Origin: Chloroflexota bacterium
GTDB taxonomy: Bacteria; Chloroflexota; Anaerolineae; Anaerolineales; Villigracilaceae
Length of the DNA stretch: 64,000 bases
NCBI GenBank assembly: GCA_013388685.1
Contig: JACAET010000053.1
Span: forward strand, 1 to 64,000
Direction: 5' to 3'
Positions 44,194 through 54,200 of the stretch are shown piece by piece. Below the pieces are notes generated by a model. The model saw nothing but the letters and a program-made list of their open reading frames with translations. It was not told where the DNA came from and did no database searches. Both the position numbers and the translations under genes were made by a program. Every line of letters starts with the position of its first letter. The stretch's first letter is position 1.

Positions 44194-44816
44194 GCGACCA
44201 TCCCTCTTTTTTCTACCCAAATCGTATGGGAAGGATCATTCTGCTTTCCATGGAGGAGGTGATGGGAAGAAACGGGGTGCATGCCATCCTCAAACTTGCC
44301 TCCCTGCCTCAACTTTTGGACAACTATCCTGCCGACGACTCGCAACGCGCGTTTCCCTTTTCCACGGTAAGCGCTCTGTTGGACACGCTGGAACAAGTTT
44401 ACGGTCCGCACGGCGGACGCGGGCTTGCCATGCGGATCGGGCGTGCCTGCTTCAATAACGGCATCCGTCAATATGGAACACAGATGGGCATTACCGAGAT
44501 GGCGTTTCGGCTTTTACCCCTGCCGGCAAAGATCAGCGCCGGGGCGAAAGCCTTCGCGGAATTATTCAACGCCTTGACCGACCAGAAAGTGCGCGTGGAA
44601 GAAGAGGGCGAAACGCTGCTCTGGCACATCGAGCAGTGCCCGTTGTGCTGGGAACGTCATTCCTCCGAGCCGGTCTGTCATCTGGCGGTGGGCTTGCTGC
44701 AGGAAGCCCTCTACTGGTTGAGCGGCGGCAAAGTGTTCCATGTGGAGGAAAAGACTTGTATCGCGGCGGGGGATGACCGATGCACGATCGTCATTGACCA
44801 GGTTCCGGTCTTTTAG
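44190..44816 (+). CDS. V4R-domain sensor protein
   Basis: The 208-residue protein starts at the ATGA overlap. The N-terminal helical part (RIILLSMEEVMGRNGVHAIL) leads to a V4R domain with HIEQCPLCWERHSSEPVCHL and CIAAGDDRCTIVID. V4R domains bind small hydrophobic molecules or participate in tetrapyrrole handling, and the conserved cysteines suggest a metal site. In this operon it is a plausible ligand sensor. The longer frame upstream lies inside the hydrolase gene. Confidence 0.83.
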   Translation: MSDHPSFFYPNRMGRIILLSMEEVMGRNGVHAILKLASLPQLLDNYPADDSQRAFPFSTVSALLDTLEQVYGPHGGRGLAMRIGRACFNNGIRQYGTQMGITEMAFRLLPLPAKISAGAKAFAELFNALTDQKVRVEEEGETLLWHIEQCPLCWERHSSEPVCHLAVGLLQEALYWLSGGKVFHVEEKTCIAAGDDRCTIVIDQVPVF

Positions 44817-44852
44817 AAAACGTCCCCAACAAAAATGTAGGCGTCATATTTC

Positions 44853-44878
44853 GGGACCCACCGTCCCTGTTTTTTGGA
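44853..44878 (+). terminator. Weak intra-operon terminator-like hairpin
   Basis: GGGAC-CCACC-GTCCC followed by TGTTTTTT. The stem is only five base pairs, so partial termination at most. It sits in the only sizeable gap (87 bases) of the island. Confidence 0.35.
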
Positions 44879-44903
44879 TTTTGTGGAATAATACGGCAGG
44901 ATT

Positions 44904-46187
44904 ATGTATAAGATCATCATTCCCGATTCCCGCCTGATTCCCCCCTTTAATGAACCTGCGCGCGATCTGCGAATTCAGAACAATCCACTCTGGCTCCATC
45001 AGAGAAATGTCCTTGCGCCCTATGTCACCCGCGAAAAGGAACTCAAACCGCGGGAGCATATCCCCAATGAACGGGTGGAGATGATCGTTTACCGTAACAA
45101 TCTGTTCTTCGATGAGGGATATATCCATGCCTTTATCACGGCTGCGCGCAAGAAAAAACGGGCGGTGCGGGCGGCGTTTTCTTCGGAGGATCCCGCCTTT
45201 CGGGAACATGCCCTGCCGTTATCCACTTCGTATACTGTGGCTGGTGACCTGTATCTGGCAGATCTTTGGTACTACCCTAATGGACCTGTTGCCGATGTGC
45301 AACCCCTGGTGATCGACCTGGAGGCGCGCGAATTGGGTTATTATCACGTGCCGACCTACATGGCAGACCAAAGCGGCGATCTGACATTCCAGGTGCCTTT
45401 GCGTTCCCTGCTGGCGATTGACTCTTGGGTGCATATCTTTATTGCCGATGTTGTATTCGGATTGTTCTCACGCGGCGCCAGATTCGAAAAACGCCTGAAC
45501 GAAGACCTTGCCTTCAAATTGCGCATTCTCGGCAGGGCTTTGTATGAGGGCCGCCAGATTTTGGAGTGTTCCGAACTGGTCAAGGTGGGCAGGAATTGCG
45601 TCATTGACCCGCACGCCATCATTCATGGACCGACGACCATCGGCGACAACGTGACCATCAACGCCGGGGCGGTGATCGAGAATTGCATCATCGGCAACAA
45701 TGTGAACATCTCGCAGGATGTGCAGTTGATGCTGTCTGTGGTGGGCGATGGGACGTTCCTGCCGTTCCGCGCCGCTCTGTTTATGACCACCGTGATGGAA
45801 AACAGCATGATCGCGCAGAATACCTGTCTGCAAATGTGCGTGGTGGGGCGAAACACCTTCATTGGCGCGGGTTCCACGTTCACCGATTACAATCTCATCC
45901 CCACGCCGATTCGCGCCCTTGACGGTCACGGCGAGCTGAGCCATGCCAACCGGCCCGTCATGGGGAGCGCGGTGGGACATAATTGCCGCCTGGGGTCCGG
46001 TATGATCGTCTATCCAGCGCGCACCATCGAATCGGATGTCGTGCTGGCGGCATCGAAGGAACGGCGGGTGATTGATCGAAACGTCAGATACGAAGATAGC
46101 GACCATCATAAATTCAAACATCCGGGCTTGCACAAGCGTTTATATGCACCCAAGCGTGAAGAAGAACTAGAATTGGAATCATGGTAA
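44904..46187 (+). CDS. Left-handed beta-helix (hexapeptide-repeat) protein
   Basis: The 427-residue protein has an N-terminal domain of about 210 residues (IIIPDSRLIPPFNEPARDL, then LYLADLWYYPNGPVADVQPL) followed by hexapeptide repeats (VGRNCVIDPHAIIHGPTTIG, IGNNVNISQDVQLMLSV, VGRNTFIGAGSTFT). The fold is that of GlmU-like nucleotidyl/acyltransferases, but the N-terminal domain lacks a nucleotidyltransferase signature I can point to. The reaction is therefore unknown. It is followed three bases later by the reductase-like gene, so the two probably work together. Confidence 0.78.
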   Translation: MYKIIIPDSRLIPPFNEPARDLRIQNNPLWLHQRNVLAPYVTREKELKPREHIPNERVEMIVYRNNLFFDEGYIHAFITAARKKKRAVRAAFSSEDPAFREHALPLSTSYTVAGDLYLADLWYYPNGPVADVQPLVIDLEARELGYYHVPTYMADQSGDLTFQVPLRSLLAIDSWVHIFIADVVFGLFSRGARFEKRLNEDLAFKLRILGRALYEGRQILECSELVKVGRNCVIDPHAIIHGPTTIGDNVTINAGAVIENCIIGNNVNISQDVQLMLSVVGDGTFLPFRAALFMTTVMENSMIAQNTCLQMCVVGRNTFIGAGSTFTDYNLIPTPIRALDGHGELSHANRPVMGSAVGHNCRLGSGMIVYPARTIESDVVLAASKERRVIDRNVRYEDSDHHKFKHPGLHKRLYAPKREEELELESW

Positions 46188-46190
46188 CCC

Positions 46191-47291
46191 GTGGATACTT
46201 TCGCGTTCATCATTCATCCCATAGACCCGAAAAGGGATGTCAGCCGGAAATTCCCGTTTTTGGGACGGATGCTGAATGAAAAACAGATAGACTTCTTCTC
46301 TACATTCTTCCCTCCCGTGTATATCTCCGAAATCGAGGGTATACGTTCGGAGGCGACCGGGAAGGAAATCAAAGGCTGGTTCGTTGCCTGTCCTTATACA
46401 CCCAGAAGGATGATGGAGTTGCCTGAGCGGACGGTTTATCGTAAGATTATCCAGACCGGCAGGCTGGCGGAGCGACTCGGGGCGCAGATTCTGGGTTTGG
46501 GCGCATTCACCTCGGTGGTGGGGGATGCCGGGGTGACAATCGCAAAAGCGCTGGACGTGCCGGTGACGACCGGCGACTCGTATACCGTGACGGTCGCCGT
46601 GGATGCCATTCGCGAAGCCGCTCGCCTCATGGATATCCCGTTGCGAAACGCCACTGCCGCTGTGGTGGGAGCCACCGGCGCAATCGGGCAGGTGTGCGCC
46701 GATTTGCTGGCGGACGATGTGGAGCGGTTATACCTGATTGGGCGCAGGCAGGATAAACTTGAGGAACTGCGCGACAGGCTGCGGGTCCATGCAAGAGCCG
46801 AACTGGTCATCCGTACTTCAATGGACGTTCTGGCGGATGCGCAATTGATCCTGACGGTCACGAGCGCCGTCCACGATGTGATTCGCCCGGAATTCCTGCA
46901 GCCGGGAAGCGTGATTTGCGACGTCGCCCGCCCCCGTGATGTTTCTGCAATGGTGGCACGGGTGAGAGATGATATATTAGTGATTGACGGCGGAATGGTG
47001 GATGTGCCAGGACCCGTTGATTTCCATTTTAATTTTGGCTTCCCGCCTGGCAAGGCATATGCCTGCATGGCGGAGACGATTGCCCTCGCGCTGGAAGGAC
47101 GCTTCGAGGATTATACGCTCGGCAAACACATCACCCGGGAACGGGTGGATGAAATCAGCGCGATGGCAAGGAAGCATGGGTTTCGCTTGAGCGGTTTTCG
47201 TTCGTTCGAGCGGGAGATCACGCCTCAGCAAATTGAAACAGTGCGGCGGAACGCCAAAAAGGCGGTCGCGTTGCGCACGGCAAGTACGTAG
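46191..47291 (+). CDS. Acyl-ACP reductase (AAR)-like oxidoreductase
   Basis: The 366-residue protein has GTG as start. It resembles the long-chain acyl-ACP reductase of cyanobacteria along its length: ILGLGAFTSVVGDAGVTIA, VTTGDSYTVTVAVDAI, the Rossmann motif ATAAVVGATGAIGQV, and GKAYACMAETIALALEG with a cysteine (C292) at the place of the known catalytic cysteine. The end DEISAMARKHGFRLSGF also matches. AAR makes fatty aldehydes from acyl-ACP. The N-terminal 80 residues are more divergent. No aldehyde-deformylating oxygenase gene is in the window. Confidence 0.8.
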   Translation: MDTFAFIIHPIDPKRDVSRKFPFLGRMLNEKQIDFFSTFFPPVYISEIEGIRSEATGKEIKGWFVACPYTPRRMMELPERTVYRKIIQTGRLAERLGAQILGLGAFTSVVGDAGVTIAKALDVPVTTGDSYTVTVAVDAIREAARLMDIPLRNATAAVVGATGAIGQVCADLLADDVERLYLIGRRQDKLEELRDRLRVHARAELVIRTSMDVLADAQLILTVTSAVHDVIRPEFLQPGSVICDVARPRDVSAMVARVRDDILVIDGGMVDVPGPVDFHFNFGFPPGKAYACMAETIALALEGRFEDYTLGKHITRERVDEISAMARKHGFRLSGFRSFEREITPQQIETVRRNAKKAVALRTAST

Positions 47292-47304
47292 TATCGGAGG
47301 TTGT

Positions 47305-48213
47305 ATGGGAAAATCGCGATTGTTGGTTGTGGAAGACGATCTCGACATCGGCAACATGCTGAAGATTTATTTCAGCGGGTTGGACTTCGACGTTGATGTT
47401 GCCGTACGCGGATCCGACGCGCTGGAGAAGACCAAGCAGGTCCTCCCGCATCTGATCGTGCTGGACATCATGCTGCCGGATATTGACGGCTATGAGGTGT
47501 GCCGCAACCTGCGTACGAACATGCGCACCAGCCACATTCCGGTGATCTTCCTCACCCAGAAGGACGAGCGCAGCGATAAACTGCAGGGGTTGGAGTTGGG
47601 CGCGGACGATTACATCACCAAGCCGTTCGATATCGAGGAACTCAAACTGCGCGTCCAGGGCGCCATTCGACGCGCCGAACGCGAAAGCCTGACCGATCCG
47701 CGTTCCGGTCTTCCCGCAGGACGTCTGATCGAGGAACAATTGCGCCGCATCATCCGTGAGAAGGACTGGGCGCTGATCGACGCGCGCGTCAATCATTTCG
47801 AACCCTTCAAAGATGTGTACGGTTTTGTGGCTGGCGACGATGTCCTGCGTTTCACCGCCATGCTGATCGGCGAAGTGGTGGACGAATTGGGCACCGCCAG
47901 GGATTTTATCGGTCACGCCGGCGGGGATAACTTCATCGTGATCACCACAGCCGACCACGCTCCCGCCATTCGAGACCGCCTGCGGGCGCGTTTCGACCAG
48001 GAAGTTCAGACTCATTACAACTTTATGGATCGCCAGCAGGGCTTTATGCAGGCTCCCGCCCCCGGGGGTACAACCGTCAAAGTGCCCTTCATGACTATCT
48101 CCATGGGTGTGGTCTCTCCCAGAGATCATTCCTTTGCCGATATTCGTGAAATCACAGAACTTGCGGCGGAAGCCCGTCGTCAGGATTTTGCTTCGGCTGG
48201 CAAAGCAGGTTGA
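47305..48213 (+). CDS. Response regulator with degenerate GGDEF domain
   Basis: The 302-residue protein has a REC domain (RLLVVEDDLDIG, phospho-acceptor in IVLDIMLPDIDG, lysine in ITKPFDIEELK). A GGDEF-fold domain follows with the active-site loop GHAGGDNFIVI. The catalytic GGDEF glutamate is an asparagine, so diguanylate cyclase activity is unlikely; it may bind nucleotide or partners. ATG 47305 has a GGAGG site, 13 bases after the reductase gene. The giant kinase follows after nine bases and is its likely partner. Confidence 0.88.
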   Translation: MGKSRLLVVEDDLDIGNMLKIYFSGLDFDVDVAVRGSDALEKTKQVLPHLIVLDIMLPDIDGYEVCRNLRTNMRTSHIPVIFLTQKDERSDKLQGLELGADDYITKPFDIEELKLRVQGAIRRAERESLTDPRSGLPAGRLIEEQLRRIIREKDWALIDARVNHFEPFKDVYGFVAGDDVLRFTAMLIGEVVDELGTARDFIGHAGGDNFIVITTADHAPAIRDRLRARFDQEVQTHYNFMDRQQGFMQAPAPGGTTVKVPFMTISMGVVSPRDHSFADIREITELAAEARRQDFASAGKAG

Positions 48214-48222
48214 TAAAAGAGG

Positions 48223-51200
48223 ATGTTTGCCGGGCTGGGAGTCGGTCATTATTTAATCTTGCTGGCGCTGGCATTGTTACTGCCGGTGCTGGCAATTGTC
48301 GCGTTCTGGCACACTCCCGGAAAAACCCCGTTCGTCTCCCGCGGCGAACTTTCTTTCCCCCCTTCCCCCGATTCATCGAAAACCAATGAAGCCATCCTTC
48401 TCATTCAGATCGGCGGACGCGTCGAATACGTCAACGATCTGGCGCGGGGTTGGTTCGATTTACACCCCGGAGAAACGCCTGACCTCGAACGATTGCTCCG
48501 CAGAACCCGTCCCGCCGAGGAATTTCTCGATCTTTGCGCCAAGCCCGGTCAAAAACGGCTTTCGATAGGGGGTCAGCTGGTGGAAGCCACATCCTATCTG
48601 GTTCCCGGCGGTTATGCCCAGATGCTTGTGGCGATGAAACAGGTCGAATTCTCAAAGGATATATCCAACGCTGGAGCAGGGGCTTCGATCCTCCGTCTGA
48701 TTTCGGATTTCGGCAGGGACGTATCTGCAAGCCTGAGCCTCACAGACGTATTGCGCGCAATCCTTTTGAACGTTACACAACTGGTCGCCTCTGATCTTTT
48801 GGAAATCAAAATTTCCGACCCCGCCTCGCGGCGGCTGACGCCGTTTACCCTGGATTCAAGCGGCGGTTCCGGCATTCAACGCGCCTCCCTGTCCCAGTTC
48901 GGCGCATTGACAGAATACACCCTGCGACAGCGCAAACCCGTCCTTCTCGCCAATACCAAGGAGACACCGCCGGAGTTGGGGGAATTGAACGGAAAAACCC
49001 CCGTTCAATCCTACCTTGGCATTCCCTTACTGGCAGATGGCGACATGGTTGGAGTGCTCGAATTGGGACAACTCGCCGCAGAGACGCTCGGCGCACACGA
49101 CCTGGACATCGTGCAATTGATCGCCCCCCAGATCGCATACAGCATTCGCAATGCCATCCTGCATGAAGAGGAGCAAAAGCGCTTATCCGAATTAAGCGGA
49201 CTTGCCAACCTCATCCACACCATCGGCGCCTCCCACGATTACAGCAGACTCATCCAGCGGCTTATCCAGAACATCGCGCCGCTCCTGCCGGTGGATATTA
49301 TCGGCTTCCTCCTATACGACGAAGGCAAACGAACCCTGGAAGCTCAGTCGCCGTTTCAGGGACTGCCATCCCACATTACAGATATCTACCGCGCCTCCGT
49401 CCCTGCCCACAGCCCTGCCGATCGGATCCTCCTGGAAAGAAACCTGATCGCCACGCGCAACGCCGCAAACGACCCGTATTGGCGTGAACTGGGATTGCAA
49501 ACCCTGGCGCAAGCGGCAAGCCTGCGCGAATCCGTGCTTGCCCCCATGATCTCCGAAGACCGGCTCATCGGTTACCTGCAGGTTTCCAATCATAAGGGCG
49601 CCTCTCTCGAATTTACCGACTCCGAAATCCGCTTGATCGAAACGATTGCCCGGCAGTCCGCGGGGATCATCGAGAACGCGGTGACGATCGAACACACCCG
49701 CCAGCGCGCCCTGCGTTCCGATGCGCTGCGCCGCATTGCCAGCCTCGCCGCTTCCAACGCCACCGTGGACGAAATCCTGCGCTTCTCGATTCAGGAACTG
49801 GCGCGCCTCTTCCAGAGCGATATCGCCGCCGTCTTCCTGCGAGACGAAGGACGCGGCGAATTGCGTTTGCATGAAGGATCGGTGTTCGGCGCCACACCCG
49901 ACGCGATTGCCGCGCTCAATCGCCTGCACATGGACCCCGCCCAATACCGCCTCACCGTATCGGGAAGCCAGCGCCCGTTCAAATCGGGACGCCTCAGTTC
50001 CGACAGACGCGTCCTTCCCGGTTACCGCCCGCTGGTTGCCGCCTTGCAGGTCGAATCCGCTGTGGTGGTTCCGCTCATCCTGCGCGAACACAGCCTGGGC
50101 GAACTCATGCTGGGGAGTCGTAAAGCCGAATTCTTCAACGACTACGATTTGCAGATCGTTTCCACCGCCGCCGGGCAGATTGCCTCCGCCATTGACGACG
50201 CATCCCGCACATCGTTGACCGATGAAGCGCTCCGCCGCCGCGTGGAACAACTGACCTCCCTCGCGCGCGTCAGCCGTGAACTCAACGCCATGACCGATCT
50301 GCCCGAACTGTTGAACGTCATACACACAGAGAGTTTACGGACCGCCCGTGCCGACTGCGGCGCCATTCTGCTGTTCGATTTGAACGCCTCCGCCGACCCG
50401 CCGCCTGTTTCGCTCTCGATCGGCTGTCCGCATGCCGACACATTTTCCCCTCTCGAACAGCAGGTCATCCGCAAAGGCGAATCCCGATTGATCGCCGATC
50501 TCGCACAGTCCGGCGCGACCCCGGTGCACGACGGCGTCCGCGCCCTGATGATCGTACCCATCATCAGCGGGGGCAAAACCGTTGGTTTGATTCACCTGCA
50601 CTCCAGCCGGAACGAATCGTTCGATGATTCCACCCTGGAAGTGATGGAAACCCTGGCTTCTCAGGCATCGGTGGCGATTGGCAATGTCCGGCGTTATCAG
50701 GAACAATATCAACATGCCGAACTCCTGCGAAGGCGTACGGGCATCCTGGCGCGTTTATCCGATCCCGTCGCTTTCCTGGATTTCGAACAGCCATTGGAGC
50801 AATCCCTGTTCGGAATTGCCGTACACATCAGCGAAACCACGCCGTTCAAAGCCGTGTTGATCAGCGTGCTCGAACCCGAAAGCGGATTGTTGAGGCGCGT
50901 CACGGGCGTTGGTTTTCCGCCTGAAACCCTGGTGGAACTTCTGGCTCGCAAACAACCCCTTGCCAGCCTGCAACAGATTCTCAAGCCGCAATTTCGCATC
51001 AACCGTTCCTATTTCATTCCCATTGACCAGTCGCCCATCATCCCCTCCGACGTGCACATGGTCACGCTGGAGACCGGCGAGCATCCGCAGAAATCCTCCA
51101 ATGCGTGGGACCCGGACGACACGTTGATTACCATGCTGGAGGATCATCAGGGCAACCCGCTCGGCATTATCAGCGTGGATGCGCCGCGCGACGGCTTGCG

Positions 51201-54200
51201 CCCCGACCGCGCCGCCATCGAAGCGTTGGACATCTTTGCCAGGCAGGCGTCTCTTTTGATCCTGGGACACACCCGCCTTGCCGAACTGCGTACGCAGGTC
51301 GAGGCGCTCACCTCGGGCATCGAGCGGCAACAACGTCTGCTTGCGAATACACAGAACGACCTGCCCGTCCTGCTCCGCAAAGACCTCGACCAAACGATTG
51401 CCATCCTGAACCTGGATCAGCGCTCCCAGCGCGTGCGTGCCGGTCTGGCAATCACCGAATCTGTCAGCCGTCAATTGGACGCCTCCTCCGCCTTGCAGGC
51501 GCTGGCGCGCGAAACGTTGACACAATTGGGCATGTCGGTTGCGCTTGTGGCGGAGACCACCGCCGAAGGTCCCCGTCTCACACATGTGATGGGAAGCATC
51601 CCGCGTGCAACCAACCCCGAGGCGTTGTTCGGCCAGCGGAACCCTCTCCGGGCTGTGTTGCAAAGCGGCGAAGCCATCCTGGTCTCGACGTTGGATGAAA
51701 ACATGGAATGGCGCGATGCCCCCCTGCTGACCGCTCTGCGCGCCAAGTCCATGATCTGCCTCCCGATCAAAATAGATAAACGGACGGTTGCCGCCATGAT
51801 GGCAATCAGCCCCGAGCCGATGCCGGCGTTCACGAGCGAGGATCTTCAGGTCTACCACCAGATTGCGCGGCAAACATCGGTGATTTTGCAAAACATCTCC
51901 TTGCTCAACGAAACCCGCCGCCGTTTGCAGGAAGTCAACCTCCTGCTCGATTTCAGCCGCCAACTGCGCGGATTGGACGCCGACCACATTGTCAAGTCGC
52001 TGTTGGAGAGCGCGCGCAGGGCGCTTCACGCGGCACATGCCGGCGTTGTCCTCATCTGGGACGAGCATACCAGCCAGTTGATTCCGCAGGCAGTCTCCGG
52101 GTATGCCGACAACGAAGCCATGAAACGCATCGCCTACCGGTCGGGGGGGTCGCTTCCCGGGCAGGTCTTCGAAACCAACCGTCCTTTGCGCGTGGACGAG
52201 GTGCAATTCACCCGCGATTACACCTTCTCTTCGGACGAGCAATTACTCTATCGCCAGGCAACGGGCGGACGCCTGCCTGTCGCGAGCCTGCTGATACCGA
52301 TTCAATCGGGCGACCAGCGGGTCGGTGTCATCGTACTGGATAATTTCAATACGCCGGCTGCCTTTCGGGAGGAGGATGAAGCGCTTCTTCTCTCGCTTGC
52401 CCAACAGGTGGGCTTGTCGCTTCAGAACGTCCGCCTGGTACAGACCACACAGGAACGCGCCAAGCAGTTGGAGGCCCTCACCTCCGCCGCCACCAACCTG
52501 ACCTCCAGCCTGAAAAGCACGGAACTGGTCGAGTCTCTGCTCGATCAATTGAGTCCCATCATTCCTTACGATACCGCCACCCTGTGGATCCGCGAAAAAG
52601 ACCGCCTGACGGTTGCCGCCGCGCGCGGCTTCCCGGACACCGAACGACGCCTTGGTTTGACCCTTGCCGTGGAGGATAGCGCGCTCTTCAAGGAAATGAT
52701 TCGCACGGGGCAGGGAATTCTGGTCGGCGATATCCGGCAGGATCCGCGCTTCCCGTCGCTGGAGGCGCCGCGCCTTTCCTGGCTGGGCTTGCCTTTGCTC
52801 TCGAAGAAGGAAGTGATCGGCGTTCTGGCGCTCGAAAAATGGCAATCCTATTACTATACGCGCGAACATGTGCAGGTCGGCATGACCTTTGCCAGTCAAT
52901 CGGCGGTTGCTCTCGAAAACGCGAGACTCTTCGAAGACAGCATGAATCGCGCCGCCGAATTGAACGAACGATCACAACGCCTGGCGCTGCTCAACCGCTT
53001 CTCCTCCTCGCTCAGCGGCTTGCTCGACGAAGACAAAATCCTCCAACTCACCGCGCAGGAAATTCAGGAGGCGCTGAATGCCCCGCGGGTTTCCGTGGTG
53101 GTGTTCGAACGCGGCGATGCAATCTGGAAGTATTCGAACCCCAAGTCGGGCAAAAAACTTCCGCAAATCCTGCCCCACGCACCCATCTTTCATCGCCTGC
53201 ACGAGTCCCTCGGCGTGTTTACCACCGACGCCGTGAGTGCGGAACCCGACCTGACCCCCTTGCGCGATTTTCTGGGTTCTGCAACGCAATCGCTCCTCAT
53301 TCTCCCCTTTGCAAGCGGCGCCAATCTGCGCGCCTTGATGTTCGTTCACCAGAACGAATCCGTTCGCTTCAGCCTGGCGGAGATCGAACTGGCGCTTACC
53401 CTGACCAACCAAGCCGCCATTGCCATTGAGAACGCCCGCTTGTATCAATCCACCCTTCAAACGGCAGAGCGTTTCTCGATCCTCAACCAGGCAAGTTATC
53501 AAATCAGTTCGAATTTGGACCCCGAACAGATTTATGTCGCGGTGCATCGTGCCGCCAAAAGGCTGATGCCCATCGAATCCTTCGTCATCAGCCTGCTCGA
53601 TGACGAAACGAATGAAATCGAAGGGGTCTACCTCATGGATGACGACAAACGCGCCCCCATTACGCGGATCCCGCGCGATCAGGGCTTGAGCGGACGCGTC
53701 ATCAATTCGGGCGAACCGCTGTTTGTTCGCGGTTCCGAAAATGTGGATGAACTGGGCGCCGTGCCGTATGGAAAGCCCGATGCGCCGCGTTCCGTCATTG
53801 CCGTGCCCATGCTCCTTGGCGGAAGGGCGGTGGGCATGCTCTCGGCGCAAAGTTATCAGCCCAATGTCTATACCGAGGACGATCTTCAGATCCTCAGCAC
53901 CCTTGCCAACCAGGCAATCGTCGCCATCCAGAACGGACGTCTTTTCAACGAAACCCAGCGTCTGGCGCAGGAACTCGAGCAGCGCGTCATTGACCGCACC
54001 GCCGAACTTCAGCGCGAACAGCAAAATACAGAGACGCTTCTTCGCATTCTGACGGAGGTCTCCTCCAGCCTCGATCTGGACCGCGCCCTGAACCGCACTC
54101 TCGCGCTCCTCAACGATGCCATCGGCGCGGAACAGGGAACCATCATGCTGCGCGGCGCCGAAGACAACATGCTCCATTACCGCGCCGGCTACGGCTACCT

